The position numbers and the translations under genes are program-made. This document shows positions 45,116 to 53,261 of a DNA stretch of 64,000 nucleotides, one piece after another (positions within the stretch are counted from its first letter, which is position 1; each line of letters begins with the position of its first letter). Source of the DNA: Sphingomonas donggukensis (GTDB taxonomy: Bacteria; Pseudomonadota; Alphaproteobacteria; Sphingomonadales; Sphingomonadaceae); NCBI RefSeq assembly GCF_023674425.1, contig NZ_CP098401.1:806001-870000 (forward strand). Reading direction: 5' to 3'. Below the pieces are notes generated by a model that was not told where the DNA came from, did no database searches, and was given only the letters and a program-made list of their open reading frames with translations.

Positions 45116-45982
45116 TCAGTCCCACCACAGATACCACCACTCCGATTGCATCAACGTCGCCGCCAGAGCCGATATGGAACCGACGCCTTGGTCGATAATA
45201 TCAGGGCAGTAGCCATATTGGTCGCGGGCTAAAGCAAGTGCGTCATCGCGATTCTTCGGGCGGCTGGTTGCCTTCAAGTTCATCGTATCGCCGTTAATCG
45301 CAACAAGTTCAGTTCCAAATCTTTGATGCCATTCTCTCAGCGCGGCAACGTGGTACTCGGGTGGAGGACACGCATTCCAATCACCCCATCTCAAATAAGC
45401 AGGCACTTCCCAACTAAACTTAGCTGGAACCAAGAGAATATGAACTTTGTCGTGAACTTTTCCCGATACTAGATCGGTTGCAATGGTTAGGCCGGGGGCC
45501 GCGTCGCCAACTTCCTTTGGCCATTCGCCGAGCGGCGCACGCAAATCTTCCGGCTGATAAGCACCTGACCATTTACGGAGATCAGCCGGAAATTGTATTT
45601 TGTTGGCAATTTCGAGGATTTGAGCGGGCGACCGCAAATCCATTCCCGGCATGTCTACGCCAGAAACTTTCGGGTCGCCCATGGTGAATTGATCCGCGAT
45701 CCTTTCGAGGCCCTCGTCATCGCCGACTACCACAGGCCAGCCACGACCGGCGTCCCGGAGTTTCTGCCAAGCTGAGAGCGCCTGTGCACCCGGCACAGTG
45801 ACGCGCTCATAGGTTAGGGCCGCCATCATTCGCGCATGCATCGCTTGATGGGTTGCGCGCTGTTCGGGCGTGAGGTGACTGAGATCGCGTTCCACGCCTT
45901 GAGCGTGCAACTTCCGGCCAGAGATAGTCAATGCGGTCGCTGTCAACCCGCCCAGCATCGATCGTCGGGAAAGACTCGTCAT
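45116..45982 (-). CDS. DUF4253 domain protein with Tat-type signal (cargo gene)
   Basis: A 288-residue protein on the opposite strand to all the phage genes. The start at 45982 gives a twin-arginine signal (LSRRSMLGGLTATALTISGRKLHAQ), predicting folded export to the periplasm. The C-terminal 100 residues match DUF4253, with YLRWGDWNACPPPEYHVAAL, DALALARDQYGYCPDIIDQG and the terminal WWYLWWD. The function of DUF4253 is not known. A gene of this kind, inserted against the direction of the head operon, is typical of phage or satellite cargo that benefits the host. An anti-phage or toxin-immunity role is only a guess. Confidence 0.75.
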   Translation of the reverse strand: MTSLSRRSMLGGLTATALTISGRKLHAQGVERDLSHLTPEQRATHQAMHARMMAALTYERVTVPGAQALSAWQKLRDAGRGWPVVVGDDEGLERIADQFTMGDPKVSGVDMPGMDLRSPAQILEIANKIQFPADLRKWSGAYQPEDLRAPLGEWPKEVGDAAPGLTIATDLVSGKVHDKVHILLVPAKFSWEVPAYLRWGDWNACPPPEYHVAALREWHQRFGTELVAINGDTMNLKATSRPKNRDDALALARDQYGYCPDIIDQGVGSISALAATLMQSEWWYLWWD

Positions 45983-46310
45983 CGGCTTAGAATTGCAGAC
46001 CCGCATTACAGCGGCAACGAGAAAGATGCCGGGCGGGCGAGGAGTGAACAAACCCGCCCGCCCGGCGAAGCGTCGGACTAAACGCTGGTTGACGATACGC
46101 CAGCCCGACCCCCCGAACTGCCAGATGGAATGGCTAACCATCTGACACGACGACGAAGAGACCAAAGCCCAAAATCCCGTGAGCCTTGGCAATCACGCTC
46201 CTACAGGGGCGGCAAAATGTCGTCAAGTTAAAAACCGTATCGACTCTGCGGATAGTTTGTTATATCCCTGGTATCGGGCCGAGTCGCCGCGATATTCGGG
46301 AGATAGTAAA
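45983..46310. other. Intergenic region upstream of the DUF4253 cargo gene
   Basis: About 330 bases between two genes that point away from each other. The right half (46190-46310) is clearly AT-rich and unlike the GC-rich structural genes. A 10-bp perfect inverted repeat GCCGGGCGGG / CCCGCCCGGC is at 46028-46037 and 46057-46066, without a T-run. The region probably carries the cargo-gene promoter and perhaps one for the genes to the right. I see no reliable gene. Confidence 0.45.
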
Positions 46311-46895
46311 GTGACAACCAAGTCGATTGTCAATAACAACAAGTATAGTTCGCCAGTTGCACGTGGACTAGAGTCTCATCGACTCTTGGGATATTCGCAT
46401 GACGACGCGGAAAAGGGCAGTGCGCGCTTTCGCACATTCAATCGCGACGGGTTGCTGCACTCTCACGTCATCGGTGACGGCGCGGTCAAGCACGCGGTCT
46501 ATCGCGGCTGTGACATTGCCGCCGGGCTGATCCTGTCGGCGCTCAATTCGGACGCTGGCGCTCAAGGCCGCGATGTCATCCGGGCGGCATCGCTCGCTTG
46601 CTACGGCTGGACCGAGTTCACGGACCCCGATCGCACTGCGACTGTCATGCACCCAATTATCGCGGCGCTGGAGGGTATCGAGCGCGGCGAACTCTGGGTC
46701 CTTCGCGTGGACGTTCGCAAGTCCGATCAGACCGGCAAGGTTGCCGTTCGCGCCGTGCTGTATGACGGCGAGGGCCGGCTGCCCGGAAATGATTTCCAGC
46801 CGGACTATCTCCCGCACGTCACGATGCTTGTGCATCTCGGACCGTTGCTGATGCCGCTTGTCGGCGCGGTGAACGGGCGCATCGGGGCGAACTGA
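46311..46895 (+). CDS. Hypothetical protein between large terminase and portal genes
   Basis: A 194-residue protein that I do not recognise. The GTG at 46311 is chosen because GGGAG lies eight bases upstream, and the region before it is AT-rich and non-coding. It begins with a polar stretch (TTKSIVNNNKYSSPVARGLES), then a soluble alpha/beta-looking body (GDGAVKHAVYRGCDIAAGLIL, ELWVLRVDVRKSDQTGKVAV). No membrane segment or known motif is visible. It ends one base before the portal ATG, so it is translated with the head genes. The position corresponds to small head-completion genes in lambda-like phages, but size and sequence do not match gpW. Confidence 0.6.
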   Translation: MTTKSIVNNNKYSSPVARGLESHRLLGYSHDDAEKGSARFRTFNRDGLLHSHVIGDGAVKHAVYRGCDIAAGLILSALNSDAGAQGRDVIRAASLACYGWTEFTDPDRTATVMHPIIAALEGIERGELWVLRVDVRKSDQTGKVAVRAVLYDGEGRLPGNDFQPDYLPHVTMLVHLGPLLMPLVGAVNGRIGAN

Positions 46896-46896
46896 C

Positions 46897-48186
46897 ATGG
46901 GCCTCCGCTCTTGGCTGTTTCCCGATCGTCTCCGCACGCGGGCATACGAACCCACGGCCACGCGCTGGCGGGACGAGCCCGGCTGGAACACGCTAGGGGA
47001 CCGCCGGACGGTGCCGTCCAACGTCATCGCGTTGAGCGAACAACACTATGCCAGCGACGGCTATTATCGGAACGGCTGCGATGCGTGGGCAACCGCGCTC
47101 GCCGGGTCCGGGTGGGGCTTCGCGCCGCATGATCCCGACTTGCTTACCGCGTGGACGGCCTATGCCGGGAGCGCCGTGTGGGGCGGCGGCAGCTTCGACG
47201 CTCTGACTGGCGGCCTTGCCCGCGACATGGTGGTGTCCGGCGAGGGCGTTGCCATCCTCCAGCCTGATTGGACTTGGCTCCGCGTGCCGCGTGGCGTCAT
47301 CGCGACCGATCACGACAACGGCACCACGATCAAAGAGGGCGTGGAGTTCATGGACGGGCGCGAGTCCGCCATCTATATTCGTCGCGACCCCGCCGCCGCC
47401 CCGGAGCGGATCGAACGCGACCGCTACGCCCGGTTGTGGCGGCAGGACTTTCCCGGACAGATACGCGGAGCGCCGTGGGGCATTGCCGTCCTCAACGCCG
47501 CCGACACGCTTGCCGATACCGAGAACGCCCTTGTCATGGGCGTGAAGGTCGCGGCGATGTTCGCCGGTATCGCGACGGATGAGAATAATGCCGCCGCCGA
47601 TTTCCCGTTCGACGGCACGTCGCGCGGTAGCGTGCTGGAGAGCGGACTCGAGCCGGGCACGTTGAAGGTGCTTCCGGCGGGCTGGCGCGTCCAGTTCGCG
47701 ACGCCACAACAGGCGCAACAGGCGGCGGAGTTCCTACGCCATCAACTGCACCGGATCAGCGCCGGGTTCGGCGTGCCGACCCACCTTGTCTCCAACAATC
47801 TGGCGGATGCCAACTATGGCAGCTTGCGCGGTGGCATGGTGGAGTTCTCCATGCGCGTTGAGGCGGCACAGTTCGCCACGATCGTCCCGCAATTCCTCAA
47901 ACCGGCTTGGGAGGCGTTCGCAACGCGCGAATACCTCGCCGGGAACATCGCCGATCTGGCTGAGGCAAGAGCGTGCGAGTTCATCGCGCCCGCAAGGCCG
48001 TGGATCGACCCCGCGAAGGACGTTGCAGCAACTGCCGAAATGCTGCGGCTTGGCCTTACCTCCCGCCGCCGTGCCGCCGCCGAATTGGGGTGGGACATCG
48101 CCCGCCTAGACGCGGAAATCCTTGCCGACCGAGAGAGAGAAACCCGCCTTGGCCTCACGTTCAGTCAGGAGGCCCCAAGTGCATAA
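46897..48186 (+). CDS. Phage portal protein (lambda GpB family)
   Basis: A 429-residue portal of the lambda family, which forms the ring at one vertex of the head through which DNA enters and to which the tail would join. The N-terminal region SEQHYASDGYYRNGCDAWATALAGSGW is followed by a central crown/wing. The family signature NNLADANYGSLRGGMVEF and the late block ARPWIDPAKDVAATAEMLRLGLTSRRRAAAELGW are clear. It is shorter than lambda gpB (533), but complete at both ends. It overlaps the next small gene by eight bases. Confidence 0.9.
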   Translation: MGLRSWLFPDRLRTRAYEPTATRWRDEPGWNTLGDRRTVPSNVIALSEQHYASDGYYRNGCDAWATALAGSGWGFAPHDPDLLTAWTAYAGSAVWGGGSFDALTGGLARDMVVSGEGVAILQPDWTWLRVPRGVIATDHDNGTTIKEGVEFMDGRESAIYIRRDPAAAPERIERDRYARLWRQDFPGQIRGAPWGIAVLNAADTLADTENALVMGVKVAAMFAGIATDENNAAADFPFDGTSRGSVLESGLEPGTLKVLPAGWRVQFATPQQAQQAAEFLRHQLHRISAGFGVPTHLVSNNLADANYGSLRGGMVEFSMRVEAAQFATIVPQFLKPAWEAFATREYLAGNIADLAEARACEFIAPARPWIDPAKDVAATAEMLRLGLTSRRRAAAELGWDIARLDAEILADRERETRLGLTFSQEAPSA

Positions 48187-48376
48187 TGTTCCCCCGCTAT
48201 ACCGTGTCCGCATTGAGGAACTGACCTCCAAGCGGACGGTAGTGAACACGATCCATCAAGGCCCGCTCGCCCCGGTTCTCCGGGAGGGCGGGATGCTGGA
48301 GGCCGTGGAGGAAACCGACAAGCAGACGTTTTGGCGTGTCTCCCCGCTCCAGCGGAAGGAGAACGAATATGTCTGA
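48179..48376 (+). CDS. Small protein of the head operon, 65 residues
   Basis: Starting at GTG 48179 with an excellent AGGAGG (48167-48172) six bases upstream, this encodes 65 residues: MHNVPPLYRVRIEELTSKR, then VVNTIHQGPLAPVLREGG, and a polar C-terminus. It overlaps both the portal stop and the start of the protease-capsid gene by eight bases, so translation is coupled through the set. No family is recognised. A head-assembly role, such as a portal partner or scaffold, is likely from position, but not shown. Confidence 0.6.
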   Translation: MHNVPPLYRVRIEELTSKRTVVNTIHQGPLAPVLREGGMLEAVEETDKQTFWRVSPLQRKENEYV

Positions 48377-50120
48377 TCTGCTTACCCGTCGCCTTCCCGC
48401 GACGATCAGCCCTGCCAGCCTCCAGCGCCATGATGACGGCACCGCGACCGTGACTGCCACGCTGTCCACGGGCGCTCCCGTGCGCCGGGCGGGTTTCGTG
48501 GAGTCGCTGGCGATCGGCCCGGACCATGTGTCCTTTGCCGCCAACATGCCGGTGCTGGACGCGCATCGCCAAACCTCAATCGGCGACGTGAAGGGCCGGG
48601 TTGAGGCCGTCCGCTTTGAGGGCGGCGCGATCGTTGCCACCTTGCGGATTAGCGACCCGCTGGCGCTCGCGGCAATCGAGCGTGGCGACATCACGGGCGT
48701 TAGCGTCGGTTATCGCGCCAGCGCTTGGAAGGATGGCCGCGACGCCGCCAACGGCCAGAAAACTCGAACGATGACGAAGTGGGAGGTCCTTGAGGTCTCT
48801 CTTGTTCCGGTTCCCGCCGACCAAAACGCAACAATCAGGAGCAATACGACTATGGAACCGGAAACGATTTCCGAGCCGGATGAGGCCGTCACCACGCGGG
48901 CCGAAATCCGCACCATCTGCCGAGCGGCAGGCATGACGCCCGAACAGGCGGACGAACTGATCGACCGTGGCGCGACTGTCACGGAAGCGCGGGCGTCGGC
49001 TTGGGAGGCATCGCAGGCCCGCCGCCCCGTCATCATCGTGGGCCGCTCCAGCGAGGACCCGGCGATCGTGCGCGGCTATCAGGCGGAAGCCTTGGCAGCG
49101 ACCTACACGGGCGCGGAGCCGAGCGATGGCGCACGGCAGTATATGGGCCTTGGGATGCACGACCACATGCGGTTGTGCCTTACGCGGAGCGGCGAGTCCG
49201 GCGTGCAGACGATGGGCGCGGACGCGCTTGTCACCCGCGCGATGGGCACCACGTCCGATTTCCCGATCACTCTGGACGACGCGGGCACCCGCATCGTGCT
49301 GGCGTCTTATCGGGCAGCGGAGTCGCCGCTCAAGAGCATCGGCGTCCAGCGCAACCTCCCCGATTTCCGCGAAGCGACGGCCATCCGCACGGGTGGTTTG
49401 CCGACGCTGAAAAAGGTGACGGAAGCTGGCGAGATCAAGCACGTCACCATCCCGGAGAGCGGCGAAAAGTTCAAGCTGGACACCTATGCCAGCATCTTTG
49501 GGCTGACCCGCCAAGTTCTCATCAATGATCGTTTCGGCGTGCTTGGCGACTTTGCCCGCAATGCCGGTAACGCGGCGGCGGCAACGGAACGCGAGTTGCT
49601 GTTGTCGGTGCTGCTGGAAACCGCTGGAGCGGGTCCGGCGATGAGCGATGGCAAGGCGCTGTTCCATGCGGACCACGGCAACCTTGGCATTGCCGCCGCC
49701 CCGGACGTGGACGAACTGTCGGCGGCACGTCTCGCCATGCGCGTGCAGACCGGACTCGATGGCGTCACCCGGATCAGCGTGGCTCCCAAGTATCTGGTGG
49801 TCGCGGCTGATCTGGAGACCAAGGGCGAACAACTGCTTGCGGCGCTGGCGGCGGCGAAGGTGGACGATGCCAACCCGTTCTCCGGGAAGCTGACGCTCCT
49901 CGTGGAGCCGGGCTTGCCGGAAGGCGCGTGGTATCTTTTCGCGGACCCGGCTCAAGTGCCGACGCTCGCCTATGGGTATCTGTCCAGCGCGCCGGGGCCG
50001 CAACTGGCGTCCCGCGACGGGTGGGACGTTCTCGGGCGTGAGTGGCGCGTGGTCCTTGATTTCGGGGCCGGTGCGATCGACTGGCGCGGCGCTTACCGCA
50101 ACCCCGGCGAGGCGCTGTAA
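48369..50120 (+). CDS. Prohead protease / major capsid protein fusion
   Basis: A 583-residue fusion. Residues 1 to about 150 are a herpesvirus-like prohead protease, with H66 in VLDAHRQTSIGDVKGRV and S112 in GVSVGYRA as the expected catalytic pair. After a linker rich in Glu/Thr (about 158-175), the rest is a Mu-like/HK97-fold major capsid protein, ending in LREWRVVLDFG-type beta strands and GAIDWRGAYRNPGEAL. Self-cleavage would release the capsid part during maturation. AAGGAG (48355-48360) precedes the ATG at 48369. The fusion removes the need for separate protease and scaffold genes and suits a compact satellite. Confidence 0.88.
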   Translation: MSDLLTRRLPATISPASLQRHDDGTATVTATLSTGAPVRRAGFVESLAIGPDHVSFAANMPVLDAHRQTSIGDVKGRVEAVRFEGGAIVATLRISDPLALAAIERGDITGVSVGYRASAWKDGRDAANGQKTRTMTKWEVLEVSLVPVPADQNATIRSNTTMEPETISEPDEAVTTRAEIRTICRAAGMTPEQADELIDRGATVTEARASAWEASQARRPVIIVGRSSEDPAIVRGYQAEALAATYTGAEPSDGARQYMGLGMHDHMRLCLTRSGESGVQTMGADALVTRAMGTTSDFPITLDDAGTRIVLASYRAAESPLKSIGVQRNLPDFREATAIRTGGLPTLKKVTEAGEIKHVTIPESGEKFKLDTYASIFGLTRQVLINDRFGVLGDFARNAGNAAAATERELLLSVLLETAGAGPAMSDGKALFHADHGNLGIAAAPDVDELSAARLAMRVQTGLDGVTRISVAPKYLVVAADLETKGEQLLAALAAAKVDDANPFSGKLTLLVEPGLPEGAWYLFADPAQVPTLAYGYLSSAPGPQLASRDGWDVLGREWRVVLDFGAGAIDWRGAYRNPGEAL

Positions 50121-50121
50121 C

Positions 50122-50325
50122 GTGGCGACGCTCGCCGAACTCCAAGCATGGCGCGCGTCGCTATTCGAGGCCCGGATGCAAGGCGTGCGCGCCTTCACCG
50201 ACCAGAACGGCGAGCGCGTCGAGTTCAATTCGGATCGTGAGATGGCGGCGGCAATAGCCGCCTGCGATCGGGAGATTGCGGGCCACAGCCGTCCTCACAC
50301 CATCGTTTTTCGGAAAGGAATGTAA
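50122..50325 (+). CDS. Small head-tail joining protein, gpW-like
   Basis: A 67-residue protein beginning MATLAELQAWRASLFEARMQG, with a middle beta-like RAFTDQNGERVEFNSDREMAAAIAACDREIAG and a C-terminus IVFRKGM. Length and pattern (N-terminal helix, beta hairpin, C-terminal helix) match the gpW class of head-completion proteins, which plug the portal and allow tail attachment. The GTG start lies one base after the capsid stop. If this call is right, the element retains the interface to a helper tail. Sequence similarity to gpW is weak, so the call is tentative. Confidence 0.55.
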   Translation: MATLAELQAWRASLFEARMQGVRAFTDQNGERVEFNSDREMAAAIAACDREIAGHSRPHTIVFRKGM

Positions 50326-50326
50326 G

Positions 50327-50656
50327 ATGCGAAACTATGTGCAGCGTGGCGACACGCTAGACATTGTTGCCGCCGCCGCCGTGGCGTCGGGCGATGTCGT
50401 CATCAAGGGTGCGATCGTCGGCGTCTCCAACGTGGACGCGGAAATAGGCGATACGTTCGCGCTGGACGTGGTGGGCGTGTTCACGCTCCCCAAGGTCGCG
50501 GCGCTCGCCATTGGACAGGGCGATGTCGTTTATTGGGACAGTGCCAACGGCGTTGTGACCAAGACGGCGGGCGGCAACACCAAGCTGGGCGTGGCGACCG
50601 AGGCCGTCCCGAACCCGAGCGCCAGCGTTGCCGTGCGCCTCAACGGGGCCTTTTGA
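50327..50656 (+). CDS. DUF2190 family capsid decoration-type protein
   Basis: A 109-residue protein of the DUF2190 family, which is found beside capsid genes and is thought to decorate or stabilise heads. It begins MRNYVQRGDTLDIVAAAAV and has ASGDVVIKGAIVGVSN and GDTFALDVVGVFTLPK, the family's beta-rich body. AAGGA lies seven bases before the ATG at 50327. It follows the joining-protein gene with no gap and continues the head operon. The decoration role is known for family relatives and inferred here. Confidence 0.8.
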   Translation: MRNYVQRGDTLDIVAAAAVASGDVVIKGAIVGVSNVDAEIGDTFALDVVGVFTLPKVAALAIGQGDVVYWDSANGVVTKTAGGNTKLGVATEAVPNPSASVAVRLNGAF

Positions 50657-50663
50657 GGCCGCG

Positions 50664-50864
50664 ATGACAGCGAAGCGCGCCACGTTCCGGCAAGCCGATC
50701 TGACTCGTGCGGTGAAAGCCGTGCGGGCGGCGGGCTTGGACGTGGCGCGTGTCGAAATAGACACTGACGGGAAAATCGTTCTGGTGCAGTCTAAGGAAAC
50801 GATTTCCGATCAGATGAGTCCGTTGGACCAGTGGAAGGCAAAGCGCGATGCGCGTTCGGCTTAA
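50664..50864 (+). CDS. Small protein adjacent to integrase, 66 residues
   Basis: A 66-residue protein starting MTAKRATFRQADLTRAVKAV, then RAAGLDVARVEIDTDGKIVLV, ending with a polar tail. Similar short proteins often lie directly before tyrosine integrases in alphaproteobacterial elements, but I do not know their function. An excisionase-type role is possible. It has no clear helix-turn-helix. Its 3' end overlaps the integrase start by 17 bases, so the two are translationally linked. Confidence 0.6.
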   Translation: MTAKRATFRQADLTRAVKAVRAAGLDVARVEIDTDGKIVLVQSKETISDQMSPLDQWKAKRDARSA

Positions 50865-51903
50865 AGGCATCAACCGCATTACCAAGCGGCTCGCGGACGG
50901 CTCCAGCGTCACCTATTATTATGCTTGGAAGGGCGGCCCGCGACTTGAGGGCACGCCCGGCTCCCCCGAGTTTCACGCGGCCTACAACGCCGCCGTTGCT
51001 ACCCGCCGTGTCGCGCCGGAAGGGCAATTGCAGTCTGTGCTAGACCGTTTCCAGCGGGCATCGGATTTCCTCGACCTCGCCGAAAAGACGCGGGCCGATT
51101 ACAAGAAACACATCAAGGCGATTGAAGCGGAGTTCGGGGACTTCCCGATCAGCGCGCTTTTGGATCGCGGCTCGCGTGGCGTGTTCCTCGACTGGCGCGA
51201 CCGCATCGGCGTCACGTCCCGCCGCCAAGCGGATTATCGTTTCAGCGTTCTGGCGCGCATCCTGTCGTGGAGTTTCGATCGCGGCCTAGTGCCGCTCAAC
51301 CCGTGCGAGCGCCCCGGACGGCTCTATCGCTCCGGGCGTGCTGATAAGACGTGGACCGACGCCGACGCGGCGGCCTTCTATGCCAAGGCCCCGAAACATC
51401 TACATCTCGCCCTCACGCTGGCGCTCTGGACCGGGCAGCGGCAAGGCGACCTCCTACGGCTTACGTGGAGCGCCTATGACGGCTCCCATATCCGGGTGGT
51501 GCAGGGCAAGACGGGCGTGCGCGTGGTGGTGCCGGTTGGCGAACCGCTCCGGGAGGCGCTGGACGCCGCCAAGCCGGCACTGGCGAGCATCCCCGAGGGC
51601 AAGCCGCGCCCCATGACGATCCTCGCGACCGAGGGCGGCACGGCATGGACCGAATCCGGCTTCCGGGCATCGTGGCGCAAGGCGTGCGAAAAGGCTGGCG
51701 TGTCCGGCGTCACCTTCCACGATCTACGCGGCACGGCTGTTACCCGGCTGGCGATAGCGGGATGCACGGTGCCGGAAATCGCTTCTCTGACGGGCCATTC
51801 CATGAAGGACGCGGAGACGATCGTGGCGCATTACATGAAGCGCGATCAGGCTCTAGCGGAGAGCGCAATTCGGAAGCTGGAGGGGAGGAAAACTCCCAAC
51901 TGA
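50848..51903 (+). CDS. Tyrosine-family site-specific integrase
   Basis: A 351-residue recombinase that inserts and excises the element at tRNA-Lys. The N-terminal arm-binding and core-binding domains span about residues 1-160. The catalytic domain has R198 (TGQRQGDLLRL), H291 and R294 (FHDLRGTAV), H317 (LTGHSMKD) and Y329 (VAHYMKRD), so it is intact. It is the last gene before attR, transcribed rightwards together with the head genes. The overlap with the preceding small gene means integrase and capsid genes could share a transcript, which is unusual. Confidence 0.93.
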   Translation: MRVRLKGINRITKRLADGSSVTYYYAWKGGPRLEGTPGSPEFHAAYNAAVATRRVAPEGQLQSVLDRFQRASDFLDLAEKTRADYKKHIKAIEAEFGDFPISALLDRGSRGVFLDWRDRIGVTSRRQADYRFSVLARILSWSFDRGLVPLNPCERPGRLYRSGRADKTWTDADAAAFYAKAPKHLHLALTLALWTGQRQGDLLRLTWSAYDGSHIRVVQGKTGVRVVVPVGEPLREALDAAKPALASIPEGKPRPMTILATEGGTAWTESGFRASWRKACEKAGVSGVTFHDLRGTAVTRLAIAGCTVPEIASLTGHSMKDAETIVAHYMKRDQALAESAIRKLEGRKTPN

Positions 51904-51960
51904 ACGCCCAACTGCTTTGACCGAGTCCGATGAAAGCCGGAAAAAAGCCAGTAAAAACAA

Positions 51961-52036
<76 letters not shown>

Positions 52037-52139
52037 ATGACCGGAGGATGGTGCAGCCGGTAAAGGCCGCGCCCGCGATCGGGAGGGCGCTCGGTACCAT
52101 CGGCGCTAGGGATTGCAACCCCTTTCTCGCAGAAAAACG

Positions 52140-53261
52140 CTACCAGCCGCCCGGATGGCGTCGATTGCCGCGGTCGATCGACATCAACATGCCGAGGCAG
52201 ATCAGCGTCGTCATCTGCGCCGATCCACCGAAACTGACCAGGGGCAGCGGGATGCCGACCACCGGCGCCAGGCCCATGACCATCATCAGGTTGATCGCGA
52301 CGTAGAAGAACAGGGTGGTGGCAAGGCCCGCGGCGGCCAGCCTCTCGAACCGTCCGCTCGCGCGCACGCCGACCATCACGCCCCAGCGGATCAGGATCAT
52401 GAACGCCGCGATGATGAAGAAGCCGCCCAGCAGCCCCCATTCCTCCGCCATCGTCGCAAAGGCGAAGTCGGTGTGCCCCTCGGGCAGATAGTCGAGATGG
52501 CTCTGGCTGCCGTTCAGGAAGCCCTTGCCGGTCAGTCCGCCCGATCCGATCGCGATCTTCGACTGGCTGATGTGGTAGCCGGTGCCGAGCGGATCGCTTT
52601 CGGGGTCGAGGAAGATGAGGATGCGGTTGCGCTGGTAATCGTGGAGGACGTAGTTGATCGCGAGCGGCACCGACACCGCGAACAGCAGCGCGCCGCCGAT
52701 GAACAGCCGCAGCGGCACGCCCGCCAGGAACATGATCGTCACGCCGCCCATCGCGATCATCAGCCCGGTGCCGAGATCGGGCTGGGTCATCACCAGCAGG
52801 AACGGCATGCCGATCAGGACGCCCGCAGGGATCAGGCTCGGCAGGCGCCGGGTCTCCGCCGGGGGCAGCATGTCGTAGAAACGCGCCATCGCCAGCACGA
52901 TCGCGGGCTTCATCAGTTCGGAGGGTTGCAGGCGGATGAAGCCGAGGTCGAGCCACCGCTGGCTGCCGCCGCGCACCGCGCCGAGCAGCTCGACGAGCAC
53001 CAGCATCACCAGCAGCACCCCGTAGGCCGGGAACGCGGCGCTTTTCCACACCGACGTCGGCACGCGCGACATCAGCACGGCAAGGCCGAGGAACGCGGCG
53101 AACTTGACCGCCTGGGGCAGCGCCCACGGCGTCATATGGCCGCCGGCGGCGGAGAAGAGCACGACAAGGCCGAAGCCCCCGATCGCGAGCACCAGGAACA
53201 GGATCTTCCACGGAAGCTGGGCGAGGGGCGCGGGGACGAAGCCGCGGACGGGCGCCTTCAT
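52140..53261 (-). CDS. rodA: Rod shape-determining protein RodA (SEDS peptidoglycan glycosyltransferase)
   Basis: A 373-residue SEDS protein with ten predicted transmembrane helices that polymerises glycan strands of peptidoglycan in the elongasome. Conserved blocks are GGSQRWLDLGFIRLQPSELMKPA, the catalytic-region TQPDLGTGLMIA and the loop LTGKGFLNGSQSHLDYLPEGHTDFAFA. PLPLVSFGGSA is near the end. The start overlaps the stop of mrdA (ATGA). It works with PBP2, encoded directly upstream. It is the last gene of the mreBCD-mrdA-rodA operon, with tRNA-Lys about 100 bases downstream. Confidence 0.95.
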   Translation of the reverse strand: MKAPVRGFVPAPLAQLPWKILFLVLAIGGFGLVVLFSAAGGHMTPWALPQAVKFAAFLGLAVLMSRVPTSVWKSAAFPAYGVLLVMLVLVELLGAVRGGSQRWLDLGFIRLQPSELMKPAIVLAMARFYDMLPPAETRRLPSLIPAGVLIGMPFLLVMTQPDLGTGLMIAMGGVTIMFLAGVPLRLFIGGALLFAVSVPLAINYVLHDYQRNRILIFLDPESDPLGTGYHISQSKIAIGSGGLTGKGFLNGSQSHLDYLPEGHTDFAFATMAEEWGLLGGFFIIAAFMILIRWGVMVGVRASGRFERLAAAGLATTLFFYVAINLMMVMGLAPVVGIPLPLVSFGGSAQMTTLICLGMLMSIDRGNRRHPGGW

